DNA of 64,000 nucleotides from Phoma sp. XZ068 (taxonomy: Eukaryota; Ascomycota; Dothideomycetes; Pleosporales; Didymellaceae), in contig RBKR01000013.1 of the NCBI GenBank assembly GCA_004835665.1, positions 186,001-250,000 on the forward strand. Direction: 5' to 3'. Positions within the stretch are counted from its first letter, which is position 1; each line of letters opens with the position of its first letter. Below, in pieces: positions 1 through 11,011 of this stretch. Position numbers and translations under genes: made by a program. The notes under the pieces were generated by a model. It searched no databases. It saw only the letters and a program-made list of their open reading frames with translations, and was not told where the DNA came from.

Positions 1-24
1 TACCTACCACTCGAGATTCTCCAT

Positions 25-834
25 ATGTGGGCACCACAAGGGAAGCTGGAGCATCTCGTAACTCTCGGAAACCCTCTTCTCGAGCGAGTCTCTCAGGAAC
101 GGTACTACAAGTTGGGTGGTCGCGTCATGTTCACATCTTCTACAAAGGATATCTACCCAGAGTTACAATCTAGCCCTGACCGTGAGGCACTCGTCTGGCA
201 TATACGCTTCACCGAGTCGATGGAAAACATCCCCGACGCTGTGGAGTCGAAGTACACATTGGGAGGGCAGACTGCAGATGAGCGGATATCTGCGCATCAT
301 CCAGTAGTACCTGTTGCATCAGACTCGGCTTCATCGCGATTCATTGGCCGGACGCTGGTATCGTATTTTGATCACACTGGGCAGCTTCTAAAAGAATCAC
401 CACAGCAGCCTTCTTCAAACACGGACAGTTATTCGATTATCATCGAAACAAATGAGGGCGCTTTCGGTGTTCCGTCATCTCCGATCTTTACGCCACCCAC
501 ATCCTCCCGGATACCCTCTCTCATCACGATGTCCGTCAATACTGCACTCGCAAACATTACCGTTGAAGAGATAAAGGAAATGCTAGGCGAGCCTGTCCCT
601 TTCGATGCAGCGGCAATCTTTGCGCGAGCAACACAGAACGATGCGGATGCAGGCTTTGGCTATTTTCACCAATGTCATATCTGCAGGAAGGATTACGTCG
701 TGGCGAGAGCAGAGTGGATCGAATTCTGGAGCAGAGGTTTGTCAGTTTTTTATCCATTCAAGGTCAAGGTTTGCTCGTGGGGTTGTGTACCACTTGAGAT
801 GACCAGGAAGCCAGTGAAGGAGCTGGCTTGGTAA
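25..834 (+). CDS. Hypothetical protein, possibly 5' partial, with C-terminal Cys pairs
   Basis: Open frame of 269 codons from an ATG at 25; no stop lies between base 1 and this ATG, so the true start may be outside the window. I recognise no family. The N-terminal 180 residues are polar with Ser/Pro-rich stretches. The C-terminal ~60 residues carry CHICRKDY (CxxC) followed about 35 residues later by KVKVCSWGCVP (CxxxC), an arrangement that could bind zinc. No signal peptide or membrane segment is visible. The frame is free of stops over 800 bases and antisense frames are short, which supports coding. Function is unknown; a missing upstream exon is possible. Confidence 0.55.
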   Translation: MWAPQGKLEHLVTLGNPLLERVSQERYYKLGGRVMFTSSTKDIYPELQSSPDREALVWHIRFTESMENIPDAVESKYTLGGQTADERISAHHPVVPVASDSASSRFIGRTLVSYFDHTGQLLKESPQQPSSNTDSYSIIIETNEGAFGVPSSPIFTPPTSSRIPSLITMSVNTALANITVEEIKEMLGEPVPFDAAAIFARATQNDADAGFGYFHQCHICRKDYVVARAEWIEFWSRGLSVFYPFKVKVCSWGCVPLEMTRKPVKELAW

Positions 835-1474
835 TGACCTGGAGCAGGCTAGGCATATCTGAATGCCTGATTTGAAGGCGATCAAGAATTGCATACCAGC
901 GAAGCATTTCGGGCGTTATCAGCATTTCTTCTTATTTCGCTACATGACGAATACTTTGGGTATGGTCCTAGGTCATTGTCGATTGTATACTGCATACCGC
1001 TCCTCTATACATCTCGAGCATCTGTATACCACGATATAAGTTGCCTTCGGTTGTCTCAAACAAGACTGGAACATGACATTATAGCAAAAAGCGACTGCCT
1101 TTTGCGGAACGGGTTACGCATGCTACCTAGTTCAGAGAACAAACGATGAGGCTGACACCAAACGCCTTTGGCATAAGGTTGGCCAGCTCGCTTATATAGT
1201 ATAAAACAAAATATCAGTCATTACGACAGTGGTGTCTAGTGCGGCTTAATGTCGCAACTACATTCAGACAGGGCAAGACATTACATCAACGCCTGCGAGC
1301 CATATGACCAAACTATCGACATCGTGCACGACCCCTCAAAACCTCTACGACCTTGACTTATAGTACCCCCAAGCATTCTGATATATATCGTCTCCCTTTT
1401 CCCAGCATTTGACATTCCCTCCATGCTACCAAACCATCCACCCTAGAACCAAAGTACACACAAAATCTCCCAAA
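835..1474. other. Intergenic, no gene seen
   Basis: Contains only short open frames on both strands without family resemblance. The last ~150 bases are pyrimidine-rich, with ATATAT followed by CTCCCTTTTCCC, typical of a fungal promoter and leader ahead of the next gene. Confidence 0.5.
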
Positions 1475-2058
1475 ATGCCCCTCCGAGACACACTCCTCAC
1501 ATTCTTCAACAAACCCACACGCCTCGCCTCAGCCCGCCACCGCATAACCACCACCGAAGGCAACCTCTCCACTTCAGCACCTTCAAATGTCTCTGCGGCC
1601 ACATAAACCCTATCTACCACCTCCCCTCCCATACCCACCCGCTCGGCATCCTATCATGCAGTAGCTGCGCTCTCACATGGCACCCCAGCATTTCTCCGCT
1701 TAAGCCGCAACCCAACGCGCGTTTACGGGCGAATGTCGTTCGTCCTGATCCTAACGCTCCGAATATGGAGGAGGCGTACGTTCTTCCAACGCCGGGGGCT
1801 GCGTTTCGCTTAAAGAGTGAGGAGGGTGTTGTTGGGTATGGATATATTTGTCTTAATGAGCGGTGTGGGTTAATGTGGAAGACGCAGGTGAAGAAGGAGT
1901 GGTTTGGGCGGAGTAGGTTGGTGATGGCGGTGGGTGGGAGGCGGTGGAGGGGGAAGTGTCTTTGTGGGAGGTTAATGCAAGAGAGTGGGGGATTTGCGGT
2001 TTATGAGGTTGTGCGGAGGGAGGGAGGCGATGATAGCGTTGGTGTAGAGGAGTTCTGA
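1475..2058 (+). pseudogene. Small zinc-ribbon-like hypothetical gene, apparently frameshifted
   Basis: An ATG at 1475 (MPLRDTLLTFFNKP) opens a frame that stops at 1606. A second frame, one base out of register, carries the likely conserved core: HFSTFKCLCGH, then HPLGILSCSSCALTW, then a C-terminal stretch ending at 2058 with LNERCGLMW and KCLCGRL. The CxC/CxxC pairs suggest a zinc ribbon. No GT donor occurs between 1475 and about 1588, so an intron cannot join the frames; a 1- or 2-base indel between about 1530 and 1577, real or a sequence error, is the simplest explanation. No function is assigned. It could also be an intact gene with an unrecognised upstream exon. Confidence 0.45.
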
Positions 2059-2672
2059 GAGCGAGGGCGAAGAGGTGAAGAAGTAGGCGATATGAAGTAC
2101 GGGTTTGGAACACCTCTGGGCGTCTAGGTCGAGCGTCGTGGATAGAAATGGCAGTGTCAGATGTATTCAGATGTGGATGGATTGTTTTCTAACGGGTAAT
2201 GGCAAACTGTTTATCATGTAGTGGGTACCTTCCTTCGATGTTCAACCAAGCGTGAAGCATCAATGGAAATGTGCCAGCGAGTGTGAGCGGTTTTGGGCGG
2301 TATCTGCCTTGATAGATAATCTGGTCTCCATTTTTCTCGCTATATATTTAGAAGAGCTGCAGCTCTGTGTTTTTGCTGACTTTGTTGGCGTGCTCCAACG
2401 AGGTACTTGAAGCCATCATGCGTGTCCATTGAGACCGATCACAAGATACCAATTGGCAAGCCACCCTACATTTAATTCAGTATACCTTGAAAGAGACAAG
2501 CTTGGTTTCAACAACGCAGAACAATACCAGGTCATCCATACATCGCCACCAGTAATCAAGTGCTCCACAGAATTCCTCTCACTTAGACAAAAACTACACA
2601 TCCCCAAAACAACCAACACTATTCAAATACATCACTCTTCACTACACAGCATAACTAAGCAACCCCACTCTC
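2059..2672. other. Intergenic, no gene seen
   Basis: Convergent 3' regions of the flanking genes. Only short overlapping frames on both strands; a TATATATTTA stretch lies near 2341. Confidence 0.5.
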
Positions 2673-3209
2673 CTACCGGCCCCACAGCTCTCCATACTCC
2701 TCCAACTCCCTCAGTACACCTTCCATGCCTCCACCTAAATCTAAAGGCGGGATAAACGCCCCCTCCTCTACTTCCGCAACAACTCCATCCCCACCTCTGG
2801 TCTCACCAAAAGCACCTCCAATTTCGGCCACCGACGCGGTAAGCGATGCAGCCCACTCCCCCGCCTTCGCCACACACTCGCCTTCCTTTCTAATCGGCCA
2901 ATTCGATATACACACGAGTGGCGGGGGCGCCGTTTTCCACTTCACTTCTGGTCTGCGGACGAGATTACGCAGTAGTGCCGTGGGAGGTGTTATATGGTCG
3001 AATAGGGCTGTCATTGCCTCGTGGGTAGTAAGTTGGTGGTGGATAACTACTTTGTGGGCTGGTGCGTCGCAGAAGTGGACTTCTCCTGGGTCGCAGTATT
3101 GTTGTAACGCGAGGCGGATGTTGGGGGGTTGTGGTGCGTGGAGGTTGAGTGTGGGAGGATGGGCTGGACTGCTATGGCCAGTATGAGAGTTTGGTTTATC
3201 TGCGATCAT
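2673..3209 (-). CDS. Hypothetical protein, 178 aa
   Basis: Single-exon frame from an ATG at 3209 to a stop at 2673. The middle third (about residues 25-125) looks like a folded domain, with alternating hydrophobic and charged segments such as LQQYCDPGEVHFCDAPAHK and AMTALFDHITPPTALLRN. The N-terminus is Pro/His-rich and the C-terminus Gly/Glu-rich and acidic. No signal peptide or membrane helix is seen. I do not recognise the family. A nearly full-length antisense frame exists (2725-3186), but the minus frame has the more protein-like composition and its own ATG. An additional exon cannot be excluded. Confidence 0.5.
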   Translation of the reverse strand: MIADKPNSHTGHSSPAHPPTLNLHAPQPPNIRLALQQYCDPGEVHFCDAPAHKVVIHHQLTTHEAMTALFDHITPPTALLRNLVRRPEVKWKTAPPPLVCISNWPIRKEGECVAKAGEWAASLTASVAEIGGAFGETRGGDGVVAEVEEGAFIPPLDLGGGMEGVLRELEEYGELWGR

Positions 3210-3366
3210 TGTGATGAGTTGATTACAGTGGAGTGAGATCCTATAGTGATAAAGTGATAAACAAGGGATTAATCGGGTTGATATTATACAAGTCCACAGT
3301 GAAACACAATTGAAGTAGTATGCTCATTGTGAGTATGGTATGGTATCTACATATCCTACATATTCT

Positions 3367-4207
3367 TCACAATGTAGCCACCACAGCGAGCGCGAGCGCC
3401 ACCCACAACGCCCCTATATTTCCCTTCACACCACTCGCAACGCCCTGCGGTGTCGCGGTCGCACTTGGTGCCCCTGTCGCAGATGGTGCTCCGCTTGCAC
3501 TCGGGACTTCGTCTGCGGGTAGTTGCTCGAGTACGTTGTCTGTGAACTGACCGATCACATTGCCTTGTGGGAAGTACTCGCATACGACGTACCTACAGGC
3601 ATTAGCAAGATAGCAGGCGAGTGTTCAGAAGGAGAAGACTTACCACCCCGGCGCATCGCCCTTGCCGCCTCTCTGATCGCCGTTGCATTCTGTGCGTGCG
3701 CAACCTACGGTCGTCGTATTCCGCCAGACAAGCTGTGTGAAATGCCCAGTCTCCAAGCTGAGCAAATACATTAGCATTCACCCATCTCATCCCCTCAATA
3801 CCAGCAAATCTCCAGACTATGAAACTTGGAAAGAAATGCATAATCACGTACGAAAATTCCCCCTTCTTAAAATCATACTCCTCCCTCTCATCCCCCCACG
3901 CCTCCACACTCGCCGTAACATTCGGATACCCCGCCGCCAGATTCTCTCCCGACGGCCCCCCCGAATGCTCGAACTTGCAGTCCTTACTCCAATCTGCAGC
4001 CGCGTCGGCGAGCGACTCGTTCCACGCCAGCTGTGACGCATTGTGCTCTCTGCGGAACAAGTTTGTCGCATCGAGGATGGCGGTTTGGAAGGCGGTGTCG
4101 TTTGCGTATTCGACGGATACAGAGGGTTGGGATTGTGATGTTTGGGGGTTTGCAGTCGTGGGGGTGAGGGCTGTGGAGAGGAGGAGGAGGGTTGCGAGGA
4201 AGTGCAT
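3367..4207 (-). CDS. Secreted CAP/PR-1-like protein with GPI-like C-terminus
   Basis: Three exons: 4207-3852, 3757-3644 and 3592-3367, giving 231 aa. Intron 1 runs GTACGT...GCTCAG with a GCTAAT branch site; intron 2 runs GTAAGT...TGTAG. Residues 1-19 form a signal peptide. A CAP (SCP/TAPS) domain spans roughly residues 40-175: NLFRREHNASQLAWNESLAD, the FEHSGGPSGENLA region, and after splicing GHFTQLVWRNTTTVGC, the CAP signature. The tail is Ser/Ala/Pro-rich with repeated SA/TGAPSAT units and ends in a hydrophobic segment (ALWVALALAVVATL), typical of a GPI attachment signal. Fungal CAP proteins (Pry family) are extracellular and some bind sterols or fatty acids; that role is inferred from family only. 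Confidence 0.9.
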
Positions 4208-4967
4208 GTTGATGTTGGGTATATAATTGAATAGAAGAAATCGCTGGTAGGCTGGAAGGAAGATTGAAAATGCGGGAATGACAATTCAAATGCTGGGAAT
4301 CGTGAATTCGTGAAGTCGTTGTATGTACAGTATGTCGAGTGTGTCGTATGCATTTACACCAGCGAAAACATGCGACACTACGTCTTGAATATCTACGCGC
4401 GCACGAGACGACAAGGATCAGTCCTTGTTTCAATCCGCTCATGGCGAGTATCGTGCCGAACCGCCGAATCATGACTGCACAAAGCATATCAGGAAGGCTG
4501 TGGGGAGATCTTGGTTTGGATCCTGGAGTTGGGGGAGCAGCAGTGACGTATGTGTGGTCTGTGCTTTTGTAAAGACAAAAGTCACAACATCGACTCTGCG
4601 GTTTGACCGTGGGAGTGGTTGGGTTTATAACTATTCTAGGGGATCAACCAATTGATACAGACGTATGTGTGCTGGAAACGTTGGTATATGCTTTTACATT
4701 TTTTTCAAATCATTGTGACGTAGAAGAGCGATCTGAAGTAGCCTGTGCGTCGAACAAGATACGTTACTACCTAGGTATCGGTAGGAGTAGAATGATGAAG
4801 CAGCATTGTGAAAATGTCAATTGCTGCGGAATTCGTATGCACATTGTCTGTCGTTTCAAAGATATATGCAGGCAACCCAGCCAGCCCGCCCGATCCTTGA
4901 CCCTTCCGCAAACGCCAAATGAGATGGTATCAACAATCATAACAAGACCGAAGTCTGACTCTCTACT
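4208..4967. other. Intergenic, no gene seen
   Basis: Upstream region of the CAP gene and 3' flank of the condensin gene. Short frames on the plus strand (for example 4603-4971) have no recognisable features. Confidence 0.5.
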
Positions 4968-7454
4968 CTAATGACCAACGCTCAGGTCTGCGGTGAAGTC
5001 TCTCCTGATGGTCAAGTTCTCGAAGTTCTCCGTGTTTTCGATGACCAGACCCTGCTCGTTGGCGAGATGGAGTGTGCAGATGAAGCAGTAACTTGTGGAA
5101 ATATCGGCGAGTGCCTTTTGTGGGTACACCTGCTTCAGGTTGTTGACGACGTCGGTGAAGTTGAGGGACCCGTCGATGGCTTTCATTGCTGGGTCGTTCG
5201 CAGTGTCTGATGCAGGGGGTGCAGTGATCTGGATTCGTTAGTTGACATTCTACTACGGTGGGGCTTGGAATGGAATACTGACATTTTCGAGGCCCATGCT
5301 GGTCCACAGCTCGTCCTTCAGCCTCTTAACATCGACCTTCTTTGCTACACGCGCGTACTGCACATATTCTGGTCTGAACCGTCTGCTCTGCGTGATGAGA
5401 TCTGCACCAAAGGCATTGGCTTGCGAGCTTGGTATGTCTGTGGCTTGTGTGTCGAGTGGGAGCTGTGTCGGTGGCGGCGAGAAGTGGTCGCGTGCGTCTG
5501 CAAAGTCATCATCGTCGTCCATGAAACCACCAGCGAAGGGAAGCGCATCGTCGTTAAAGAAATCTGCGTCGTAGTTGCCTTGTACTGCGCCGTCTTCATC
5601 AGCGGCAGCCTCTTCGTTCGCACGACTAGCCCAGAAGGCTTCATCGACTTCGCCGTTGACTGCCTCCTCTTTCTTCATTAATTCTTGCGGTCGTTTTTGT
5701 AATCGTCGTGGACCAACCCGAGCCTTAGGCTTCAGGAACAGCCGCAACAAATTCTTCGAGTTGAAGTGCTTGTCGTCGGGGAGTAGGTTTCGTGTCTTCG
5801 ACTTCCACTGCGCTTTCGGTAATGAAATTGCGGATGCTGAAGATGCTGGTGTGTACAGGGCGTTGGCTAGCTCCTGTGACATGGGCGACATGAAGTCGAT
5901 CTCGAAAGGCTCCTTCTCTTTCCTCTTCGTCACCGGTGCTGCTTTACCGGCCTCCTTGACACGTCGAATTCGCCAATGCTCAGGTCCTGCCCAGTTCTTC
6001 TTGAGCGCCTGGTCAAAGTAGCTCAGGATATTCTCGTGCTCTTGTTCCCGGGCGTGGCTCATGGTTAATGCATACTGCTGCTCCTCTGTGGCCATCTGTC
6101 CTTCAATGCTTTCTACAGCTTCCTCGTCGCCCTCAGCTACGTCGTTGTTGTGTACGCGAGCATTGGGATCCAAAGCGAGTTCCTGTGCCCAAGCTTCACC
6201 GCCTTCACCAAAACCAACGTCAGGAGCCATGTCGAAACCTCCCATATTATCGTCGTCGTCGTCAAAGCCACCGGCGTTGTTTTCGTCAAGGAACATACCA
6301 GAGACGTTCCCTGCCTCGTCTTCTGCATTGTCCTTTTCTTCTTGTCGCCAGTCCTCGGGCGCCTTCAAGAAGGGGAGATCCATGGAGCCGTTCACATCAC
6401 CGAGATCGAATGTCTTCATAGAGGGACAGACATCCTGTTCGTCGAGGAGTGCGAGGTTGGGAAAGTACTTTGCGGCAAGTCCGGAAATGTCGATATCAAA
6501 GTCGTTCGAGGCTTCGTCTGCGGCCTCATCTGGCTCTGGCGTCTCTCCTGGTGCTGCGGCTTCTCGTACGTCTTTCGCTGCTGCATCGCCTGCGTCGTCG
6601 CTGCTGTCAAACACAATCCGCCCGTTTGCGTCGATGGCCAGGTGGTTCATCAGGAGACCCTTGGCGCCGCCCTCGTCAAAGTCAGCGGTTGCTTTCTTGA
6701 ACAGCGGATCCTGGGCAAACTCCAGATCCATCTTCTTATTCTGCAGTTGCTCAAAGGATGTCGCCAGTGTTGCTTCGGCTGATCGCACTGCCCGCTTGCG
6801 CTTCTTCTTCTGGCCGTCTTCGCCCTCCTCACCTTCTCCATCCTCGCCATCTTCGCCATCTTCATCGTCACCTCGACGTTTCTTGTTGCCGTTCTCTGCC
6901 AGACCACTGAGAAGTTTGCCGGTGTCGGTCGCAACACTGTCTACTCTGCTTGTGTAGATCTTGACACAGCCATCGAGGGTGCAGCTGGCCTTTTGGAAGT
7001 TGACGCCGTCGCCTTCTTTCAGCAGAGACATCTCGTGGAAGTAGTCGATGAGGGCGAAGTTCCAGGAGTTTGTCGCGTTGATCTTGTTGTCGGTCGCCAT
7101 CTTGATCCAGTCTTCAAAGTTGGATGCGAGCGGCATCACGCGCTTCATGGGGGTGACTGCGCTGCCGGCCACATCGGGCATGTCCTGGTCCTGGGTCGGT
7201 GTGTGCGGGTCGATGACGCTGGCTGCGAGCGACCTGCGGCTTTTCTTCCCCACGGGCGTGGCAGAGGCCCTGAGCGAGTTGCGCTGCTGCTCTGCAAAGG
7301 CATGGCGGCGTTTGGCTCGCTCTTCGTCGTCGTCGTTTAGTGGGACCCTGCTTCCATCAGAACAACACACAAATCGAGAGTACGTGGTTTTTGCCTACCT
7401 CGTCCCCTTTGCCGGCGTCCCCTGAGGCGCGAGGCTGTATCGCGAGCGTGCCAT
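4968..7454 (-). CDS. brn1: Condensin complex subunit 2 (kleisin, Brn1/CAP-H)
   Basis: Three exons, 7454-7399, 7347-5283 and 5228-4968, encode 793 aa. Exon 1 gives MARSRYSLAPQGTPAKGTR and is joined to VPLNDDDEER by an intron GTAGGC...AAGCAG. The last intron GTCAGT...ATCCAG (branch ACTAAC) restores MGLEN-ITAPPAS. The conserved N-terminal kleisin motif NFEDWIKMATDNKINATNSW lies near residues 95-115, followed by an acidic/basic patch (GEDGEGEEGEDGQKKKRKR), several acidic central blocks and a C-terminal winged-helix region (YARVAKKVDVKRLKDELW ... FTDVVNNLKQVYPQKALADI). The family bridges the Smc2/Smc4 heads and is needed for mitotic chromosome condensation in the nucleus. Its start lies 403 bases from the divergent exchanger gene. 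Identification is firm. Confidence 0.95.
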
Positions 7455-7857
7455 GGCTGCGGGCGTGGTGTGGTTGACTCGGTCGTCTGCGGCTTTGTTT
7501 GTCAACACGAAATGCGGCAGGGACGACTCGCGTCAGGGCAGGCGCGCTAGACCGCCTGGGTGGGGCGCTAAATTGGTGCCCCGCACTGCCACAGACCGCC
7601 ACAGATGCGCGCGCCACAGCTTCATCACCAAGCTTCTCACCCAGTTCCAAGATATGGGCGCAGTGCTTAAGAGCATCGCATGGTGCATGGCTGCCCGCAC
7701 ACTCTGGCCGGTCCCTACCTGACGTTATTCTTACCGCGCCGTGCCATTCCGCGTGTTTGCGACCCGTCACGCTTCACCCTCCGCGCTGTGACGCCAGCGC
7801 ATCAGATCAGACGGCGGGAGCGAGATACAAGAGCTCCCCTCGCAGGCACCCGCGCGC
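7455..7857. promoter_or_regulatory. Divergent promoter between condensin and exchanger genes
   Basis: 403 bases separate the two ATGs, which point away from each other. The stretch is GC-rich and CpG-rich; I see no clear TATA box. Both transcription starts must lie here, so shared regulation is possible but not shown. Confidence 0.55.
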
Positions 7858-10800
7858 ATGAAGCAGAATGTCATGACCATGGACGAGCGCTCCATCCTGG
7901 ACACTGTGCAGCGATGGCGCCGCACAAAGTACTCGGCGCGACCCTTTGCGCTCACCATCCTCGCCATCACCCTAATCACGCTGCTCGCGTGGGCAAAGGC
8001 GCAGCATGAAGAGCACCTCGGCAGCGATATGCTGCGCAAGAGGGATGTCACAATACTCGATGAAGAGGTAGGGAGGTCCACACTACCGCCTGTTCCCCTG
8101 CTAATTGCATCCGCAGTGCCGTCTCGTCCACCATGCCGCCGACCAATGCGCCTTTGTCCTCGCCAACTGCCCCGACGAGGAGGCCGGCGTCGTCTCCTAC
8201 CTGACGCTCTACTACTGCCGCCTGCCCCATGCAAAGCCCGTCGCATTCGCCATGATGACCCTCTGGCTCGCCCTCCTGTTCAGCACCATTGGCATCGCCG
8301 CCAGCGACTTCTTCTGCGTCAACCTGAACACCATCGCGAGCATGCTTGGCATGAGCGAGAGTCTGGCTGGCGTGACACTGCTGGCATTCGGCAACGGCAG
8401 CCCAGACGTCTTCTCCACCTTTGCTGCCTTCCGCACGCATGCAGCAAGCTTGGCTGTCGGTGAGCTCATCGGCGCCGCCAGCTTCATCACTGCCGTCGTC
8501 TCCGGCTCCATGGCCTTGATCCGTCCCTTCAACGTTGCGCGCAAGAGCTTTGTCCGGGACGTAGGCTTCTTCATTGTCGCTGCAGGATTCAGCATGGGTT
8601 TCATTGTCGATGGTAAGCTTCACCTGTGGGAAGCTGTGTCCATGGTGGCCTTCTATCTGTTCTACGTTGCCTTCGTTGTTGTATGGCACTGGTGGCTTAA
8701 TCAGCGCAAGGCACGGAGACTCAAAGCTGTCGCCAGCCGCAGTCACTACGTCACCCCTGGAGGAGAAGAGGAAGAAGTCCAGCAGTATTACGACGATGAT
8801 GATGCAGCCCCATCTCACTCCAGAACCCCATCGCGAGGCGTCTCCATCGACGACCTGAATGCGCTAGAGCGGGCAGGCGGAGACCAAATGGACGCAGACG
8901 AGGACGAGGAAGAGCGTGAGCGTTGGATGGGAGAGATGACCAACAACATGCGCGTTAGTCGGCCCCCGCTAGGAGCTCGAAGGCCAACCCAGACGCCTAT
9001 TCGACCCAGTCTGGTGGGCGCGTTGGAGTTCAGAGCCGTGCTTTCGTCGTTGCAGAAGTCTAGGAACATCCAGTCGATGCCCATCAACCTTCGACGCTAC
9101 TCAGACGACCCAACCTACACAACAGTCCAGCAGCAGGATCTGATCTCCACGACATCCGATCCTGCTCCTCGACCACCTTTCGACGTTGCTTCGGTGTCAT
9201 CAGGAAAGTCACCAAGCGTTACCAGGCCGACGTTGGAGGTGCAACAGAATATCAGTCGCACAAGAGCGGTCTCAACCAACGACCTTGACAATGTCCGTCT
9301 GCAGTCCAGCACTTTCCACAGCAATCTACCGCACATCAGCTTCGCACCAGCAACCCCTGACTTCCGAGACAACGTCTTCGCTCAAGCAGGCCAGGCCCCT
9401 CTTTCACCGACCATCTCGCTGTCACCGCCGGCTTCACAATTATCGTCGCGAGCTTCCAGTCCAGCCCCTTCGAGAGGTCGAGGCCACTCTGACCTGCTAG
9501 CTCCCCCAGGCCTTGATTCCCAAGGTCTTTCGCAACGTTCAGGGACATCAACTCCAAGCCCCTTCTCCTCACCCGTTATCAATGCTGGTGATCGTCCTGC
9601 ACCACCGAACTTGAAGCTGACTGTGCCTGGTGCTGCATCTCCACCCATCCCTTTTCCCGCATACACAGACTTTCCATGGTCGGCACATAGTTCATCTCGA
9701 GCACCAAGTCTGCGCCTACCTTCGCCGAGCGCGTCACCCGAGTCCGCGTTCCACAATGAGAGCCTCTTTGGAAAATACGATGTTGCTCGGACGCCAAGTT
9801 GGTGGCCCGCTCAACTTCTCCCTGCACCACACGTGTTCCTATCGACATTGTTTCCAACGCTGACGAGCTGGCGTAACAAAAACATTTTGGACAAAATGTT
9901 GGGCCTTGTAGCTGCATTGCCCGTCTTACTGCTTACCATCACACTGCCTGTCGTCGAGCCAGCGAGCAACGATGACGACGACCAAGTTGGGCATCCTGAC
10001 TTCGGGCTCCCATCAGCCCTGACACCCATTGGCGGTACCTTCGACTCTCAATTCCGGCTCGATGGCTCTGCTCCAGTCAGCCGCTCCGGCACCGATCCCT
10101 CGAGACTGAAAAGGGCTTCCTCAAACCCGAAAGGGACCTCATACGCGTCCAACAATACTGCCGGGTCCGCGCCGCCGCAGCTGCTGATCACAACAGAGGC
10201 AAATGTAATGGGCTCGCCGGAACAGCTCCCCGAGAACCCACTCTCGGCGCACCCGCATCCCTCCACCGAGCCGAAGGAGTGGAATCGCTGGCTCATCATT
10301 GTGCAGACCTTCACCGCGCCTTTCTTCATCATCCTCGTCATCTGGGCCAATGTCGAGCCAGAGAACCCTCACGCTTTGCTGCGACAAACAATGTACAGCC
10401 TAATCGCGAGTCTAGTAATGCTGGGGTTCATTCTATTAACTACAACGCCCAACCGCCCACCTCGGTGGCGCCAGCTCCTCTGCTTTTTGGGTTTCGCTGT
10501 CGCAATAGCGTGGATTAGCACCATCGCCAACGAAGTCGTCGGTGTCTTACGCACCCTCGGCGTGATTCTAAACATGTCCGATGCCATTCTCGGCCTCACC
10601 ATCTTCGCGGTCGGCAACAGTCTGGGCGACCTAGTCGCAGACATTACCGTCGCACGTCTCGGGTTCCCCGTCATGGCGCTGTCCGCCTGCTTCGGCGGCC
10701 CTATGCTCAACATCCTCCTCGGCATTGGACTCAGCGGCACGTATATGATTCTCACAAAGGGCGAACATAGACATGATAAGCACCCGAACGAACCCATTCA

Positions 10801-11011
10801 CTTCAAGCCGTATCACATTGCAGTTAGCACGACGTTGGTTATTTCTGGAGCGAGTCTGCTCGTCACGCTCGCTGGACTGCTCTTCGCAGTTCCATTCAGG
10901 AAGTGGAGGATGGACAAGTGGATTGGCTGGGGTCTGGTGGCTACATGGACGGTCAGCACCGCAGCGAATGTGCTGGTGGAAATCCTGGGGCTCAGCAGCG
11001 ATGTCAGCTGA
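7858..11011 (+). CDS. Sodium/calcium (cation/Ca2+) exchanger, NCLX/CCX type
   Basis: Two exons, 7858-8067 and 8117-11011, encode 1034 aa; the intron is GTAGGG...TCCGCAG. The start at 7858 is the first of three nearby Met codons (residues 1, 6, 8). A membrane segment near residues 30-45 precedes a luminal Cys-containing stretch, then two helix clusters. The alpha-1 repeat carries GVTLLAFGNGSPDVFSTFAA (about residue 160) and the alpha-2 repeat carries TIFAVGNSLGDLVADITVA (about residue 900); GNGSPD and GNSLGD are the ion-binding signatures of the family. Between the clusters is a long Ser/Pro-rich, probably cytosolic loop (about residues 265-650). Such proteins exchange Ca2+ for Na+, K+ or H+ across organelle membranes; which membrane is unknown here. 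A long antisense frame (10631-11146) is a shadow. Confidence 0.93.

Noticed and set aside
6061..6957. 298-codon plus-strand Ser-rich ORF
   Set aside because: Antisense to the condensin kleisin gene, whose minus-strand protein has conserved motifs.
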